33,700 nt of DNA from Patescibacteria group bacterium (GTDB taxonomy: Bacteria; Patescibacteriota; Minisyncoccia; Phycocordibacterales; Phycocordibacteraceae). The stretch lies in contig JAIETW010000001.1 of NCBI GenBank assembly GCA_019744845.1, positions 144,299 through 177,998 on the forward strand, given 5' to 3'. Positions 17,481 to 28,800 of this stretch are shown one piece after another (the first letter of the stretch is position 1; every line of letters starts with the position of its first letter). The position numbers and the translations under genes are program-made. The notes beneath the pieces were generated by a model that saw nothing but the letters and a program-made list of their open reading frames with translations, made no database searches and had not been told where the DNA came from.

Positions 17481-18806
17481 TTAGTTGGTCCAGTAGTACG
17501 CCATGATACTGAAGTCTGTAAGGTCTATCTTACCGTCTCCAGAGAGTGCAATGACTTCTCTGTCCACCACATCTCCGAGAAGTGCTCGTCTATACCAATA
17601 CGCAGCGACAGAGAAATCGTACAGGTTTACTCTTCCGTCATTATTTATATCTCCACGTAGAGACTGCGTGCGGTCGGTGGTCTCACTTCCCACTTTAAAT
17701 GAGACTGCGTTTCCGTATGGAGACACTAGTGCGTCACTTTGTGATTTTGACTTCGCCGTGTGTTTACCAACTTCAAGTAACCCTGAGTTAAACTGCACCA
17801 AATATGCTCCGTCATCATCCGCGAGTGACGAGAAGAAGAGGGTCTCTTTTGAGTTCACCTCAATACTGACACTGGCGTCTGGAACGGTGACCCCAAACAG
17901 AGTAAGAGTATCTCCGCGACGAATCTCATCTACATTCGTATCAAGCGTTGGCGCCAAAAACACTCCACTTATGGTTGTTGAACCACCTTCAGGTAGTACG
18001 ACTGGTGCAGAAAATGCAGGTGAACGACGATTATCTTCATCAACGGCCACCAATGAAAAAGTATACGAGCGCGCCGCAAGGCCGGTGCGCGTAAATGAGA
18101 AACGGGCGTCAGGTCCAGAAATGGTCTCAAGGGTAGATTTCCCATCTACGTAGAAAATAACTTTGCTATTGGGGTAGGCCCTGCCAGACACGGTCACAGA
18201 GGCAGTACCCGCCGCGGGCGTTGTACCGCCACCTCCTCCGCCCCCGCCACCACCACCCCCGCCACCACCTCCTCCGCTCGTTGGGGTCGCCGTCACCTGA
18301 GTAGATGAAGCAATGGCGTTTCCAAAAGCGTCATTCACCACGATCACAAAGTAGTACGGCGTACTATTGGTAAGCCCGGTCCGTACTGAAGACGTCACAT
18401 TCCCTAAGCCAGTATACGTATACGGGCCTCCGGACGTCGTTGATTGCCCTACACGGTAACTCCCGACAGTCCACCCCAGCGTTCCTTGTGAGGCGGTCCA
18501 CGATAAACTCACTTGCCCATTCCCTGGGGTCGTACTTACCACTGGTGAAGAGACAAATGGAAACGTAAGGAATGCCGCAATGTTGTTAAATGATGCAGAG
18601 GTGCTAGTGCCGAGTCCCAACTCTCCAATAGAGCTCCATAGCTGAAAACTGGAAGACGTTGCGAAGCCTCCTGGAGAAATCACCGGATCAAGCAGACGAT
18701 AGTTTGTAGAGGTAAATTCTTCTGCGAGCACGACACTTCCTCCAAGCACACATAGCAAAACTGCCGCACCGAGAAATATTCCATGGCGCGACAGTTTCTT
18801 GTTCAT
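17481..18806 (-). CDS. Secreted FN3 protein with poly-Gly linker and C-terminal dockerin-like module
   Basis: 441 aa. Signal peptide; FTSTNYRLLDPVISPGG; FN3; 17-Gly tract; C-terminal duplicated motif GDINNDGRVNLYDFSVAAYWYR ... LSGDGKIDLTDFSIMAYYWTN. Confidence 0.8.
   Translation of the reverse strand: MNKKLSRHGIFLGAAVLLCVLGGSVVLAEEFTSTNYRLLDPVISPGGFATSSSFQLWSSIGELGLGTSTSASFNNIAAFLTFPFVSSPVVSTTPGNGQVSLSWTASQGTLGWTVGSYRVGQSTTSGGPYTYTGLGNVTSSVRTGLTNSTPYYFVIVVNDAFGNAIASSTQVTATPTSGGGGGGGGGGGGGGGGGTTPAAGTASVTVSGRAYPNSKVIFYVDGKSTLETISGPDARFSFTRTGLAARSYTFSLVAVDEDNRRSPAFSAPVVLPEGGSTTISGVFLAPTLDTNVDEIRRGDTLTLFGVTVPDASVSIEVNSKETLFFSSLADDDGAYLVQFNSGLLEVGKHTAKSKSQSDALVSPYGNAVSFKVGSETTDRTQSLRGDINNDGRVNLYDFSVAAYWYRRALLGDVVDREVIALSGDGKIDLTDFSIMAYYWTN
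18225..18275 (-). repeat. 17-residue polyglycine tract (GGN)17
   Basis: 51 bp read in frame as 17 Gly codons using GGA, GGC, GGG and GGT, between FN3 and the next domain. Confidence 0.95.
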
Positions 18807-18836
18807 GTGAGAGCGTGGGGCGTTACCCCACCGGGG

Positions 18837-19244
18837 CTACTGCCCAATGTTAAGTGATGCAACTTCTACAATGATGTTCTTTGATGGGCTGTAAAGATAC
18901 GCTTTACGTGCATTCGTGTAGAGAAGTACCTGGTCTCCCACTTCTGCATTCGCAAAGAATGGCTGATCCTCAAGAGTTGAAGTGTCAGAGACGGTCGCAA
19001 GCGTGGGAAGCTCGTTTGGCGGAAGGTCAATAATCTTCTCTACCTTGTCCACGACTGCGGCGATTTTTCGTTCATTCGCCGCGTTTGGATCCTGCGTGAG
19101 CGTTGCGTACTCGCTGTAGAGGTAGACGAGGGCAGCAGCACAGAGAACGACTGCAGCCCCAAGCGCAATAAGTACTTTCTTAGAGGGGATTGAAGACATG
19201 GCAGCGGGAGCAACAGCAGGAGTGATTGGTTCTTTGGTAGGCAT
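18837..19244 (-). CDS. N-anchored membrane protein, paralog of 19250-19714
   Basis: 135 aa. N-terminal TM (VLIALGAAVVLCAAALVYLYS), then LPPNELPTLATVSDTSTLEDQPFFANAEVGDQVLLYTNARKAYLYSPSKNIIVEVASLNIG. Confidence 0.75.
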   Translation of the reverse strand: MPTKEPITPAVAPAAMSSIPSKKVLIALGAAVVLCAAALVYLYSEYATLTQDPNAANERKIAAVVDKVEKIIDLPPNELPTLATVSDTSTLEDQPFFANAEVGDQVLLYTNARKAYLYSPSKNIIVEVASLNIGQ

Positions 19245-19249
19245 AAGTA

Positions 19250-19714
19250 TTATGGAGTTACGTTTTCAGTCGTTCCCCCATCCGTTGGCTCTTCAGTAAC
19301 TTCCGCTTCCGTCTCCGCTTCTACTTCAACCTCTTCTTCTGGAGTGACAGTTGGTCCTGTGTCTCCAAGGTTAATAGGAGCGACTTCAAGCACACGATTG
19401 GCCTTTGGATCGTATAGATACGCCTTACGAGAGGTTGGGTACAAAAGCACCTTGTCCCCCACTTTTGCTTTTGCAAAGAAGGCCTGGTCAGAAAGCTTAG
19501 TTGGGTCACTTACGGTCGCAACGGTTGGAAGCTCGTCCTTAGGAAGAAGGATGAGTTTCCCGACGACTGCCACTAGTTCCTCTGCCTCTTTACGTGCAAG
19601 GGCCTCTGGATCCTGCTTGAGACTAGACACCTGCATATATAGGTATGCAGCACTACCTGCAAGAACAAGGAGAAGCACCACAAGTGCAGGTACTACATAT
19701 TTGTTACTGTTCAT
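19250..19714 (-). CDS. N-anchored membrane protein, paralog of 18837-19244, with acidic C-terminal tail
   Basis: 154 aa. N-terminal TM, then LPKDELPTVATVSDPTKLSDQAFFAKAKVGDKVLLYPTSRKAYLYDPKANRVLEVAPINLG, plus EEEVEVEAETEAEVTEEP tail. Confidence 0.75.
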   Translation of the reverse strand: MNSNKYVVPALVVLLLVLAGSAAYLYMQVSSLKQDPEALARKEAEELVAVVGKLILLPKDELPTVATVSDPTKLSDQAFFAKAKVGDKVLLYPTSRKAYLYDPKANRVLEVAPINLGDTGPTVTPEEEVEVEAETEAEVTEEPTDGGTTENVTP

Positions 19715-19846
19715 ACATTCTTAATAGCCGTTAATCCTTCCATGATACGGCACTCTAGCTGGGTCGCAAGAGCGTTTGTACACAGAAGGACACTCACTTA
19801 AGTATCCTTGCTGTGCCCATTCCCAACGGAAGAATCTGAGTGAAGA

Positions 19847-19875
19847 AGTATATTTAGATCCTTTCGTCGATCCAA
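19847..19875 (-). promoter_or_regulatory. Possible promoter between the giant gene and the surface operon
   Basis: Minus strand TTGGAT-(17 nt)-TATACT. The -35 is weak (3/6). About 130 nt upstream of the ATG at 19714. Confidence 0.3.
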
Positions 19876-19879
19876 TTCA

Positions 19880-22800
19880 TTATGGAGATTCAGGTGCGGA
19901 CTCAGGTGGCGGTTCAGGAGCAGACTCCGGTTCTACCACCGGATCTTCAACTGGAGGAGGGACTGGATCTATCACTGGTTCTGGATCAGGACTTGGTGAG
20001 ACAGGCTCAGGATCTGTAACTGGAGGTTCTTCTGGTGAATCAATCGCCTCATCAGGTTCAGTCTCTACTGGTAACTCCTCTGCTAGTTCTTCTTGTTCTG
20101 ATTCAATCGTACGTGCTTCTTTTACCCAGAGCGCGATCCAGTTAAAGGTAATGTCTTCTTCCGCAGCTTTGTTGAGAATAATGGTGAATCCAGTGGTGGT
20201 TGCGTTTGCAACGAGGTAACGAATATCGTTTCCGAAGAACGCTTGTATTGCCGCAGCGCCTTGTTCGGTGTTTGCACTAATACCATCTCCGGCTGAGAGG
20301 GTCGCGTTTACAATTGGCTTCTCTAGATATTCCCGTTCAAAGGTAATATCTACTGCCATATCCCCCTCCTTGATGACTGCAAAGCCTGCCGTATCGGTGG
20401 TGAAGTATGGGGTTCCAAAGAACACCACATCATTCTCAAAGAGAATTTCCTCATTAAGAGCAGTGACGCGACCTACTCGCAAGCCCTCCGCAACAATACG
20501 TGGCGTATACACCTCAAAGGCGGCCGCGAGACGATCGGTGAAGATTTCAGATTCAAGCTCTCCTTCTTGCATTTCTTCTCTCATGCTCTTCAGATACCCG
20601 ATAATTTCTTGCTCCTCATCAATCGCGAGAGTGAGACCATTTGATTCCACCTCAGTAGCTTCTACAAGCTCGTATCCTTCCTCACACGCACCATCTGAAG
20701 CCGTTGATGTTGCGTTGCCGTCTGTATCTACACATGTTGCAACTGGAATTGCCTCCCCTCCGAAACTCAAACCTTCTCGTGCTTCTTCTACCAACAGCGA
20801 GAGTGACATGCCTTGGAAATCAACAAGATTCACAAATACCGTCACAGTGATGCAGCGTCGCGTGTCGTCTTCTTGATCCCCAGGACACACAGCGAGTTGT
20901 TCCTGATCTATCGTATCTATAACCGTACCAAGGGTGCGTCCTGCTTTTGTAGCACGCATACCGTATCCCTCTAGTGACGACGAAGTAATTCTGTCTCCCA
21001 CCTCTGGGATTCCGTTTTCTGTAGTGATTTTTACTGGGACACGACCAACAAGTGCAATTGGATAGCTATTTTCAAACTCCGGACCAAGCACAAGCCCAGG
21101 GCGTGAAGCAACAATACCGAGAACGTTCTTCTGATACGGATCAGTAGATCGTTTCACTCCGAGAGCAAGTTCAGGATCAACCGCCACAATTTCTCCCTGC
21201 TCAAGCTGCTGTGTTGATTCATAGATTTCGGCAAGGTCGGCACCTTGACCAAGTCCTAGTACGTCTTGAGTTGCTCCAAAAAGACCCGAAGCAATTAATT
21301 GCTGTTGAATATCAGTAATGGCTCCAATAGTATCCGCTTGCAAACCTTTCAGACTGACGTCTCTTCGTTGGGATCTGAAGAATGTTCCGTTACCAAGTAC
21401 GATAGAGTCGGAATATGATGCAAGTGCAGTAATATCGTCTGCGTCAGTGCCGCTCCACGCAGTACCATTATCGTCATCTGGATACCCTGCATCTGAATGG
21501 ATCACCTCAGTTTTAATAGAACCCGCGCCTGCATTGGTGTACACCGTTATACCTCCACCATCTGATCCATCACTTGTTCCAACAAACAATTTTCGTACTT
21601 TATTAAGAGCAGTTGGCGCATCAACCGCAATAGAAGTCACCGTATCTGTTGATCCGTAGAGTCGTGCCGGACTTACACGGTAGTCCGTGCTTGTATCCGG
21701 CGTTACGGTGAATGCAGGATATACCGTGAAGGTCGTTGCGGTATTTGAAATAATAGTCCGTGTTTGCCCTGCGCCTGTTCCACCAGTCAACTCAACCACA
21801 AGACCAACAAACGAGTCTGGTACGTATGCTTCACCCGAGTCTCCGATTGTGGTAGAAGTGAAGGTTGTTGCGTCCGTCACGCCTGCTGCAGGCCGTATCA
21901 AGTGAGCTCGTCCGTCTAGATACAATCTGTTTGCACTTTGCTGAGTTAAACCTGAGGCAGTAGTTGCACCTGTGGCACTCCATACAAATTCATCTATCGC
22001 TCCATCCCAGAGGTTTGTTCCAGTTGCACATGCTGCGCCCGAACACGTGCCACCAACGGTCATTATCTGCGCTACAGTATCTACGGTTGCCGTTGCGCCT
22101 ACAGTAGTATCACACGCGGCTGCTTGCCTTCCGTCTATATATAGACAGAGACCGGTGGTGTTTTGTCGTGTAAACACTGCATGATGCCATTGATTGTCGT
22201 TATAGAGTGCTGAAGAGGTGACAATATCATCGTAAGAAGATGAGACAGTAAATGTAGCATCATCGTCAATACCAAATACGATGTTTCCGGCCGTGTTCAT
22301 ACCGCCATACACACAACCAATTGTCTGTGCAGGGGTGGTATCAAAACATTTCTCAAACAAAGTATCCCCGCCCGCAGCCGGCAACGATGTCCCGTGTTTA
22401 AACCAGACAGAAACTGTAAATCCTATCGTTGCAGCACCCATCGCAAGATCTGAGTCGTTATCACAAGTTCCATCCGCGTTTGCATCAGAACAAAGATACG
22501 AGTTGTTGTTGAAATTCACTGCATTGCCACGTATACCACCGCTAGCGAAGGTTGGTGCCGTTGCGCCTGCTTGGTCTAGTACATTTTGCGTGGAGCCAAC
22601 GGCACCAACGGCACTGAATGTACGTGTCGCACCAGCTGCCTCTTCAAACAAGTGAGCTGAGCGCACTGAACCGACCATGAACGGTGTGGACGTGGCGGTA
22701 GTGGTTATTTTTGACCATGATGCTCCAACAAGGGCTCCTCCAGACGTGTGCACTTCTGCCAATCCTTGGTTGGTACCGACATACACAATGTCACCTGAAT

Positions 22801-25800
22801 CAATTTGCCCAGTCGTAGCCGCTTCTCGTGCAGAAGAGCTGCGTGGAATGACCGCAAGTGCACTTGGTGACGTAGAAATTGTTGGTGCGGTTCCCGTCGT
22901 TATAGGCGTAAGTCCTGCAAGGGTTTGATCATAAAGCCTGGTCGGAGTTGCTTGAGCGACCGTTACTGTATCTACCGCTCTCCACTCTTCAAGTTGCTGC
23001 TGTGTTTCATTTGTCGCATACATACGACCTCTATTGGTCATCGCGACTTGGTTATAATCGTCTCCCGCGTTGTCCGCATACGTAATAACTTTACGAGTTC
23101 CCATATTTATCACCGATACACCTGAATCTGTAGCTGCCGCAATCACCGTAACACCACGAAGTGGGCCTGCCTGGTTGGCCACTGGCGCCACAAGAGTTCC
23201 CGCCGCACCTTCGTTTGATGAAGTCTGGAGTGCAATTGAAACATCGTTCACAATATTGTTCACAATAAGGAATCCAGTTTCCGCATTGTCTGCATATGTA
23301 GCAGTGGTATTTCTATTTCCGATATTAATGTCAGCTTGTGTACGGTTAGTCGTATTGTACCGATACATTACATCTTGCTTGAAATCAAACGCATACATAC
23401 CCGTTCCTGATGCGCCGTTTGTTCCGACCACAATAACTCCGTTTTCGGCCGCAACTCCAGACGGATTGTTGTTAGTGTCTGCGCCAAGCGCAAATGTACC
23501 TCCTGACTGGGTAAACTTCATCCACATCGTATTGTTGGTACCGTCAAAAATATACAGCGCATCTGCAGTTGTGACGAGAATAGCTTTACGTGGAAACACG
23601 GAGCTGCCACAACGATCATCCGTCGCGATGTTGCAAGGATCATTGACTCCGTCATCTTTTGTCTCGGTGTACCATGAAAGTTGAGAGGAAAGTACGTTTG
23701 TGCGCCAGTCTCCCCCATCTGTGTCTCGAGTAGTGTCGTACACAGATATATCTATGATGCCTGTTAGGTTTTGCTGAAGATCAAATCCAATACTCGTATA
23801 GTCACCATATGCAGTTGCATCAAGTCTGTGTGTTTCGCTTCCGATAGTGAGTCCACCAGTTTGTGAAAGTGCAAGCATGTCAACACCTGCATCATCTTCA
23901 ATAATGACTGGCATTCCCGTGTACTGAGATCGGTCAACAATCATGCGGAGTCCTGTTCCTGTATTCGCATTTGCGTCAGCCGCATCTAGCGTGATTTGAA
24001 GCGCGTCACCAGAGAAGGTACCAGTCGTCGCAGGGTTTACGGTGAGCTGAAGAAGATCACCAGTGGTTGCAGCAGCAGTCGTTTCTGTGATCACGACCGC
24101 GTTGTTAGATGCCACTTCAATCACACCATCTACGTCGTATCCTTCCTGGAGACCCGCACCACCTCCTGATGAATCGTCCGTACCACAGATTACGTTTCCT
24201 GAAGAGTCAGTCTGAAGGAGAGATCCTGCAGCAGAACAGTCGTATCCTCCGAGGGTAAGGCCCTGGCTTGCGATACGAATACCAGTAAAGGTTGAGGTAG
24301 CAGTGGTGTTAATGCGAGTCGCAGAAAGTCCTATAGAGGAGAGTGTGGTTGTGGACACACCCGTTGACGACGTAATCACGAGCTCGTTTGCCGTGTCATC
24401 AAAGTTAAAGGTGAGATCTTCATCACTTCCATTTCCAAGACCAAGGAAGGTTAGTGCCCCGTCGCCATCGTCCGTTACACGAACACCTGCTGTGCCGAAG
24501 TTCACGTTTGTTGTGAAGGTAGGACTCGTGCCAAATACAAGTGCACCACTTCCTGTCTCATCTCCGACAATTCCCGCCACCTCTGAAGAGGTGTCAATTT
24601 CAGTCGCAAGGATGACGTTCACGGAACCAAGGAGTGTTTCAAGTTCTCCTGGGGTATCAATCTCTGTAGAGACAATAATGTTAAGTCCACCAACCAAGGT
24701 CTCCACTTCCGCAATGCTGTCTATAGAAGTGGTGGATACCTTGTTATTGAACACAGTCCAGTCTGCAGAGGTGAGGAATCCTTTGTTTGAGGCAGAGGCA
24801 GCCTGTCCGTTTACGTAGTCAATGGAGATCTCACTCTCTACGGTTCCTCCAGAGACTATGAAGTCTGCGCCAAGGAAGTCTATGACGGTTGCGCTCGTCG
24901 TGACGTCAGCATCGTTCTCTTGCACAGTCGCAATACCTCCTCCTGCGCCAGAGTCGTCCGTACCACAAATCACATTGCCAGACGCGTCGGTCTGAAGAAG
25001 TTGGTTAGACGCGGAACAGTTGAGGCCCGTGAAAGTGACCCCTTGGCTTGTGACGACACCTGCAAGTGTTGAAGTACCAGTGGTGTTAAGGCGAAGTGCT
25101 GAAAGGCCAATAGAAGAGAATGAGGTCGTCGCAACTCCGGTTGAAGAAGTAACGACTACCTGGTTTGCCGTATCGTCAAAGTTAAAGGTAAGATCTTCAT
25201 CACTTCCATCTCCAAGACCAAGGAAGGTGAGTGCCCCGTCGCCATCGTCCGTGAGGCGTACACCGGCAGTGCCAAGAGAAATGTTCGTGGTGAAGGTTGG
25301 ACTGGTGCCAAACACCAATGCGCCAGATCCTGTTTCGTCTGAAATTGAGTTAGAGAGTGCAAGAGATGCTGCTGTGGTGGTGAGCTGGCCGCCAGTGGTG
25401 GTGAACACTCCTCGGTCAGCGGTAAGACCAGAGAAGGTGATGGTACCGGATGAGGTGACGCCAGTAAGGGAGCCGAGGGTGCCAGTAATAGTGGAGTTCC
25501 CCGTTACCGTTAATCCTCCTGAAGAGACGGTGAGAGTTGTGGGAGTAGTGATGGCACCTGCAGAAGTGATGGTGGTACTTGCAGAGCTTCCAATCGCAAG
25601 TGTGTTTCCAGTGAGAGAACCTGAGAAGAGTGTGGTTGAGGTGGCGTTGGTGAGAGTGGTGTTTCCAGAAAGAGTGACGCCTGAGAGGGTTGGGCTGGTG
25701 CCGAAGACAAGCGCACCTGATCCTGTTTCGTCGGTGACTGCACTTATCAAGTTCGCACTTGAAGGAGTTCCAAGGAAGGTGGCGATACCCGCAGCGAGGC

Positions 25801-28800
25801 CTGAGACACCTGTTGAGATTGGGAGGCCAGTGGCGTTCGTGAGTGTCGCTGCCGATGGCGTACCAAGGTTTGGAGTCGTCAACGATGGGCTGGTGCCGAA
25901 GACGAGCGCACCTGAACCGGTTTCGTCTCCGACAATTCCAGCCACCTCAGAAGAGGTGTCTATCTCAGTTGCAAGAATCACATTAACGCTTCCAAGCAAA
26001 GTTTCCAGTTCACCGATTGAATCTATTTCGGTTGAGGCAATGATGTTGACGCCGGTAAGCGTCTCAATCTCTCCCAGCGTATCAATAGAGGTGGTGGAGA
26101 CTTTGTTATTGAAGAGGGTCCAATCTGCTGAAGTGAGGAAGCCCTTAAGTGATGCTGAGGCGGCTTGACCGTTTGTGTAGTCAATAGAGATTTCACTCTC
26201 CCCGCTAGCGCCAGATACCACGAAGTCTGAGCCAAGGAAGTCTATGACCGTTGCGGTGGTGGTCACGTCTGCATCGTTCTCTTGCACCGTTGCGATGCCG
26301 CCACCTGCACCAGAATCATCGGTACCACAAATGACGTTACCCGAGGCGTCAGTCTGAAGAAGCTGGTTAGACGCGGAACAGTTAAGACCCGTAAAGGTGA
26401 TACCTTGGCTCGTCACCACACCGGCCAAGGTAGAGGTGCCAGTCGTATTGAGACGAAGAGCTGAAAGTCCAATAGATGAGAAGGTCGTCGTTGCAACACT
26501 GGTAGACGATGTAATGACAACCTCATTTGCTGTGTCATCAAGATTAATTACAAGATTTTCATCGTTCCCGTCTCCAAGGCCAAGAAGGGTGAGCGCACCA
26601 TCACCATCATCACTCAAGCGTACTCCCGCAGTACCCAAGGAGATGTTGGTCGTAAAGGTAGGGCTCGTACCGAACACTGCTGCTCCACTTCCTGTTTCGT
26701 CGGTAAGGGCGGTAGCAAGGTTAACTGAGGAAGGTGTGGCGAGAAGTGCTGCAACGCCAGTGCCTAGTCCAGAAATACCAGTAGAGACTGGCAGGCCAGT
26801 TGCGTTAGTGAGTGTGACTGCTGATGGTGTACCGAGGTTTGGCGTCGTAAGAGTTGGTGAAGTTCCGAAGACGAGAGCGCCTGATCCAGTCTCGTCTCCG
26901 ACAATCGCTGCAATTTCAGAAGAAGTATCAATCTCTGTTCCGAGAATCACGTTCACTGAACCAAGAAGTGTTTCTAGCTCTCCAATGCTATCAATCTCCG
27001 TTGAAGCAATAATGTTCACGCCCGTAAGAGTTTCAATTTCGCCAAGAGTATCAATTGAAGTGGTAGAAACTTTGTTATTGAAGAGAGACCAATCTGCTGA
27101 AGTGAGGAGTCCGCGGTTTGATCCTGAGGCGGAAGGGAGGTTGAAGGTAAGTGTGTTCCCTGCTCCGGTCACACTGAAATCAATACCAGAGGTTGAGGAG
27201 GCGATGGTGACTGATGAACCTGTTTGACCCTGACCTATTGGGCCAAGTGAAGTAATGGCTGCGGTGAGATAGGTGGTGGTATCAATTGATAGTGTGCCAT
27301 CCCCTCCAGAGGTTTTTACAAAACCGTTTGAGGTCAAGTTAGAGAGCCTTGAGATATTCTGGGTCGTGTTGACGTTAAACGCGCCACCAGAATATGAGAG
27401 TCCCGTGCCTGCAGTTGTGGTGGAAGTCCATGTAGGAACGCCACTCACAAGAGCAAGAACTTGTCCGTTGGTGCCTGCGGTTGTCGTTGCAATCGCACCA
27501 GTTCCGTTACCGAGAAGTATCGCGTTTGATTGAAGAGTCCCCCATCCAGTACCGCCAGAGCTTACACCGAGGGCCTGTGCGAGTGTGAGTGCGCCGTTAG
27601 AAGCAAATGATGAGGTGGCTGTTTGACCAAAGGACGCAACGTTTGCAGTGAGTGCTCCATTGAAGAGAGTGGTCGTTGTTGCGTTAGCAAGAGTGACGTT
27701 ACCTGTGAGGTTTGCGCCTGAAATTGTCGGACTTGTACCGAAGACGAGTGCGCCAGAACCGGTTTCGTCGGTAATCGCAGTTGCAAGGTTTGCAGAGGAT
27801 GGAGTTGCGAGAAGTGTTGCAACGCCGGTGCCTAGTCCAGAAATACCAGTAGAGACTGGGAGACCAGTTGCATTCGTCAGAGTGACGGCAGAAGGAGTGC
27901 CGAGGTTTGGTGTGGTGAGGGTTGGAGAAGTGCCAAACACAAGTGCACCACTTCCTGTTTCGTCTCCCACAATTCCTGCGACCTCAGAAGACGTGTCTAT
28001 CTCTCCAGAGACAATGACGTTCGTACCACCAAGGATCGTCTCAAGTTCTGCGATGGTATCAATCTCAGTCGCAAGAATTACATTGACTGAACCAAGAAGA
28101 GTTTCTAGCTCAGACGTTGAGTCAATTTCTGTTGAAACGATGATGTTAACGCCCGTGAGCGTCTCAATCTCACCGATCGTATCAATAGAGGTGGTAGAGA
28201 CCTTGTTATTAAAGGTAGTCCAGTCAGTAGTGCTCAATAGGCCTCTATTTGATCCAGAGGCGGTAGGAAGATTGAACGTGATCGTATCTGTTGCACCAGT
28301 AATGGTGAAGTCAGTGCCAGACGTTGAAGATGCAAAGGTAATAGTTCCTCCTGTCTGTGTCTGCCCTGCTGGGCCAATTGCCGTGATACCTGCGCCACTT
28401 GTTGCAAGCGTTGTGCCGTCAAAGGTAAGTCCTGAACCAATAACTACGGTAGATACTTGAGAAGTACCGTTGCCACGAAGAATGCCAGTGAGCGTGGTAG
28501 ATCCTGTACCACCGTTTGCAACGCCAAGTGTGCCTGTCACTCCAGTGGTGAGTGGAAGTCCCGTGGCGTTCGTGAGTGTGACGGCTGATGGAGTGCCGAG
28601 GTTTGGAGTGACGAGTGTAGGTGATGTTCCGAAGACGAGTGCACCAGATCCAGTCTCGTCAGTAATCGCCGTTGCAAGGTTTGCAGAACTTGGCGTGCCA
28701 AGGAATGTGGCGATGCCAGCAGCAAGTCCTGAGATACCAGTGGAGACTGGAAGACCAGTCGCGTTGGTCAAAGTGACTGCCGATGGTGTGCCAAGGTTTG

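Noticed and set aside
25020-26168. Long plus-strand ORFs opposite the giant gene (382 aa here; also 26397-27227, 27648-28460, 29754-30569, 31998-32762)
   Set aside because: They are antisense to a clearly coding repeat array and simply mirror its repeats (e.g. repeated VGLVPKTSAPDPVSS is the antisense of DETGSGALVFGTSPT). The open frames are explained by repeat and codon composition.
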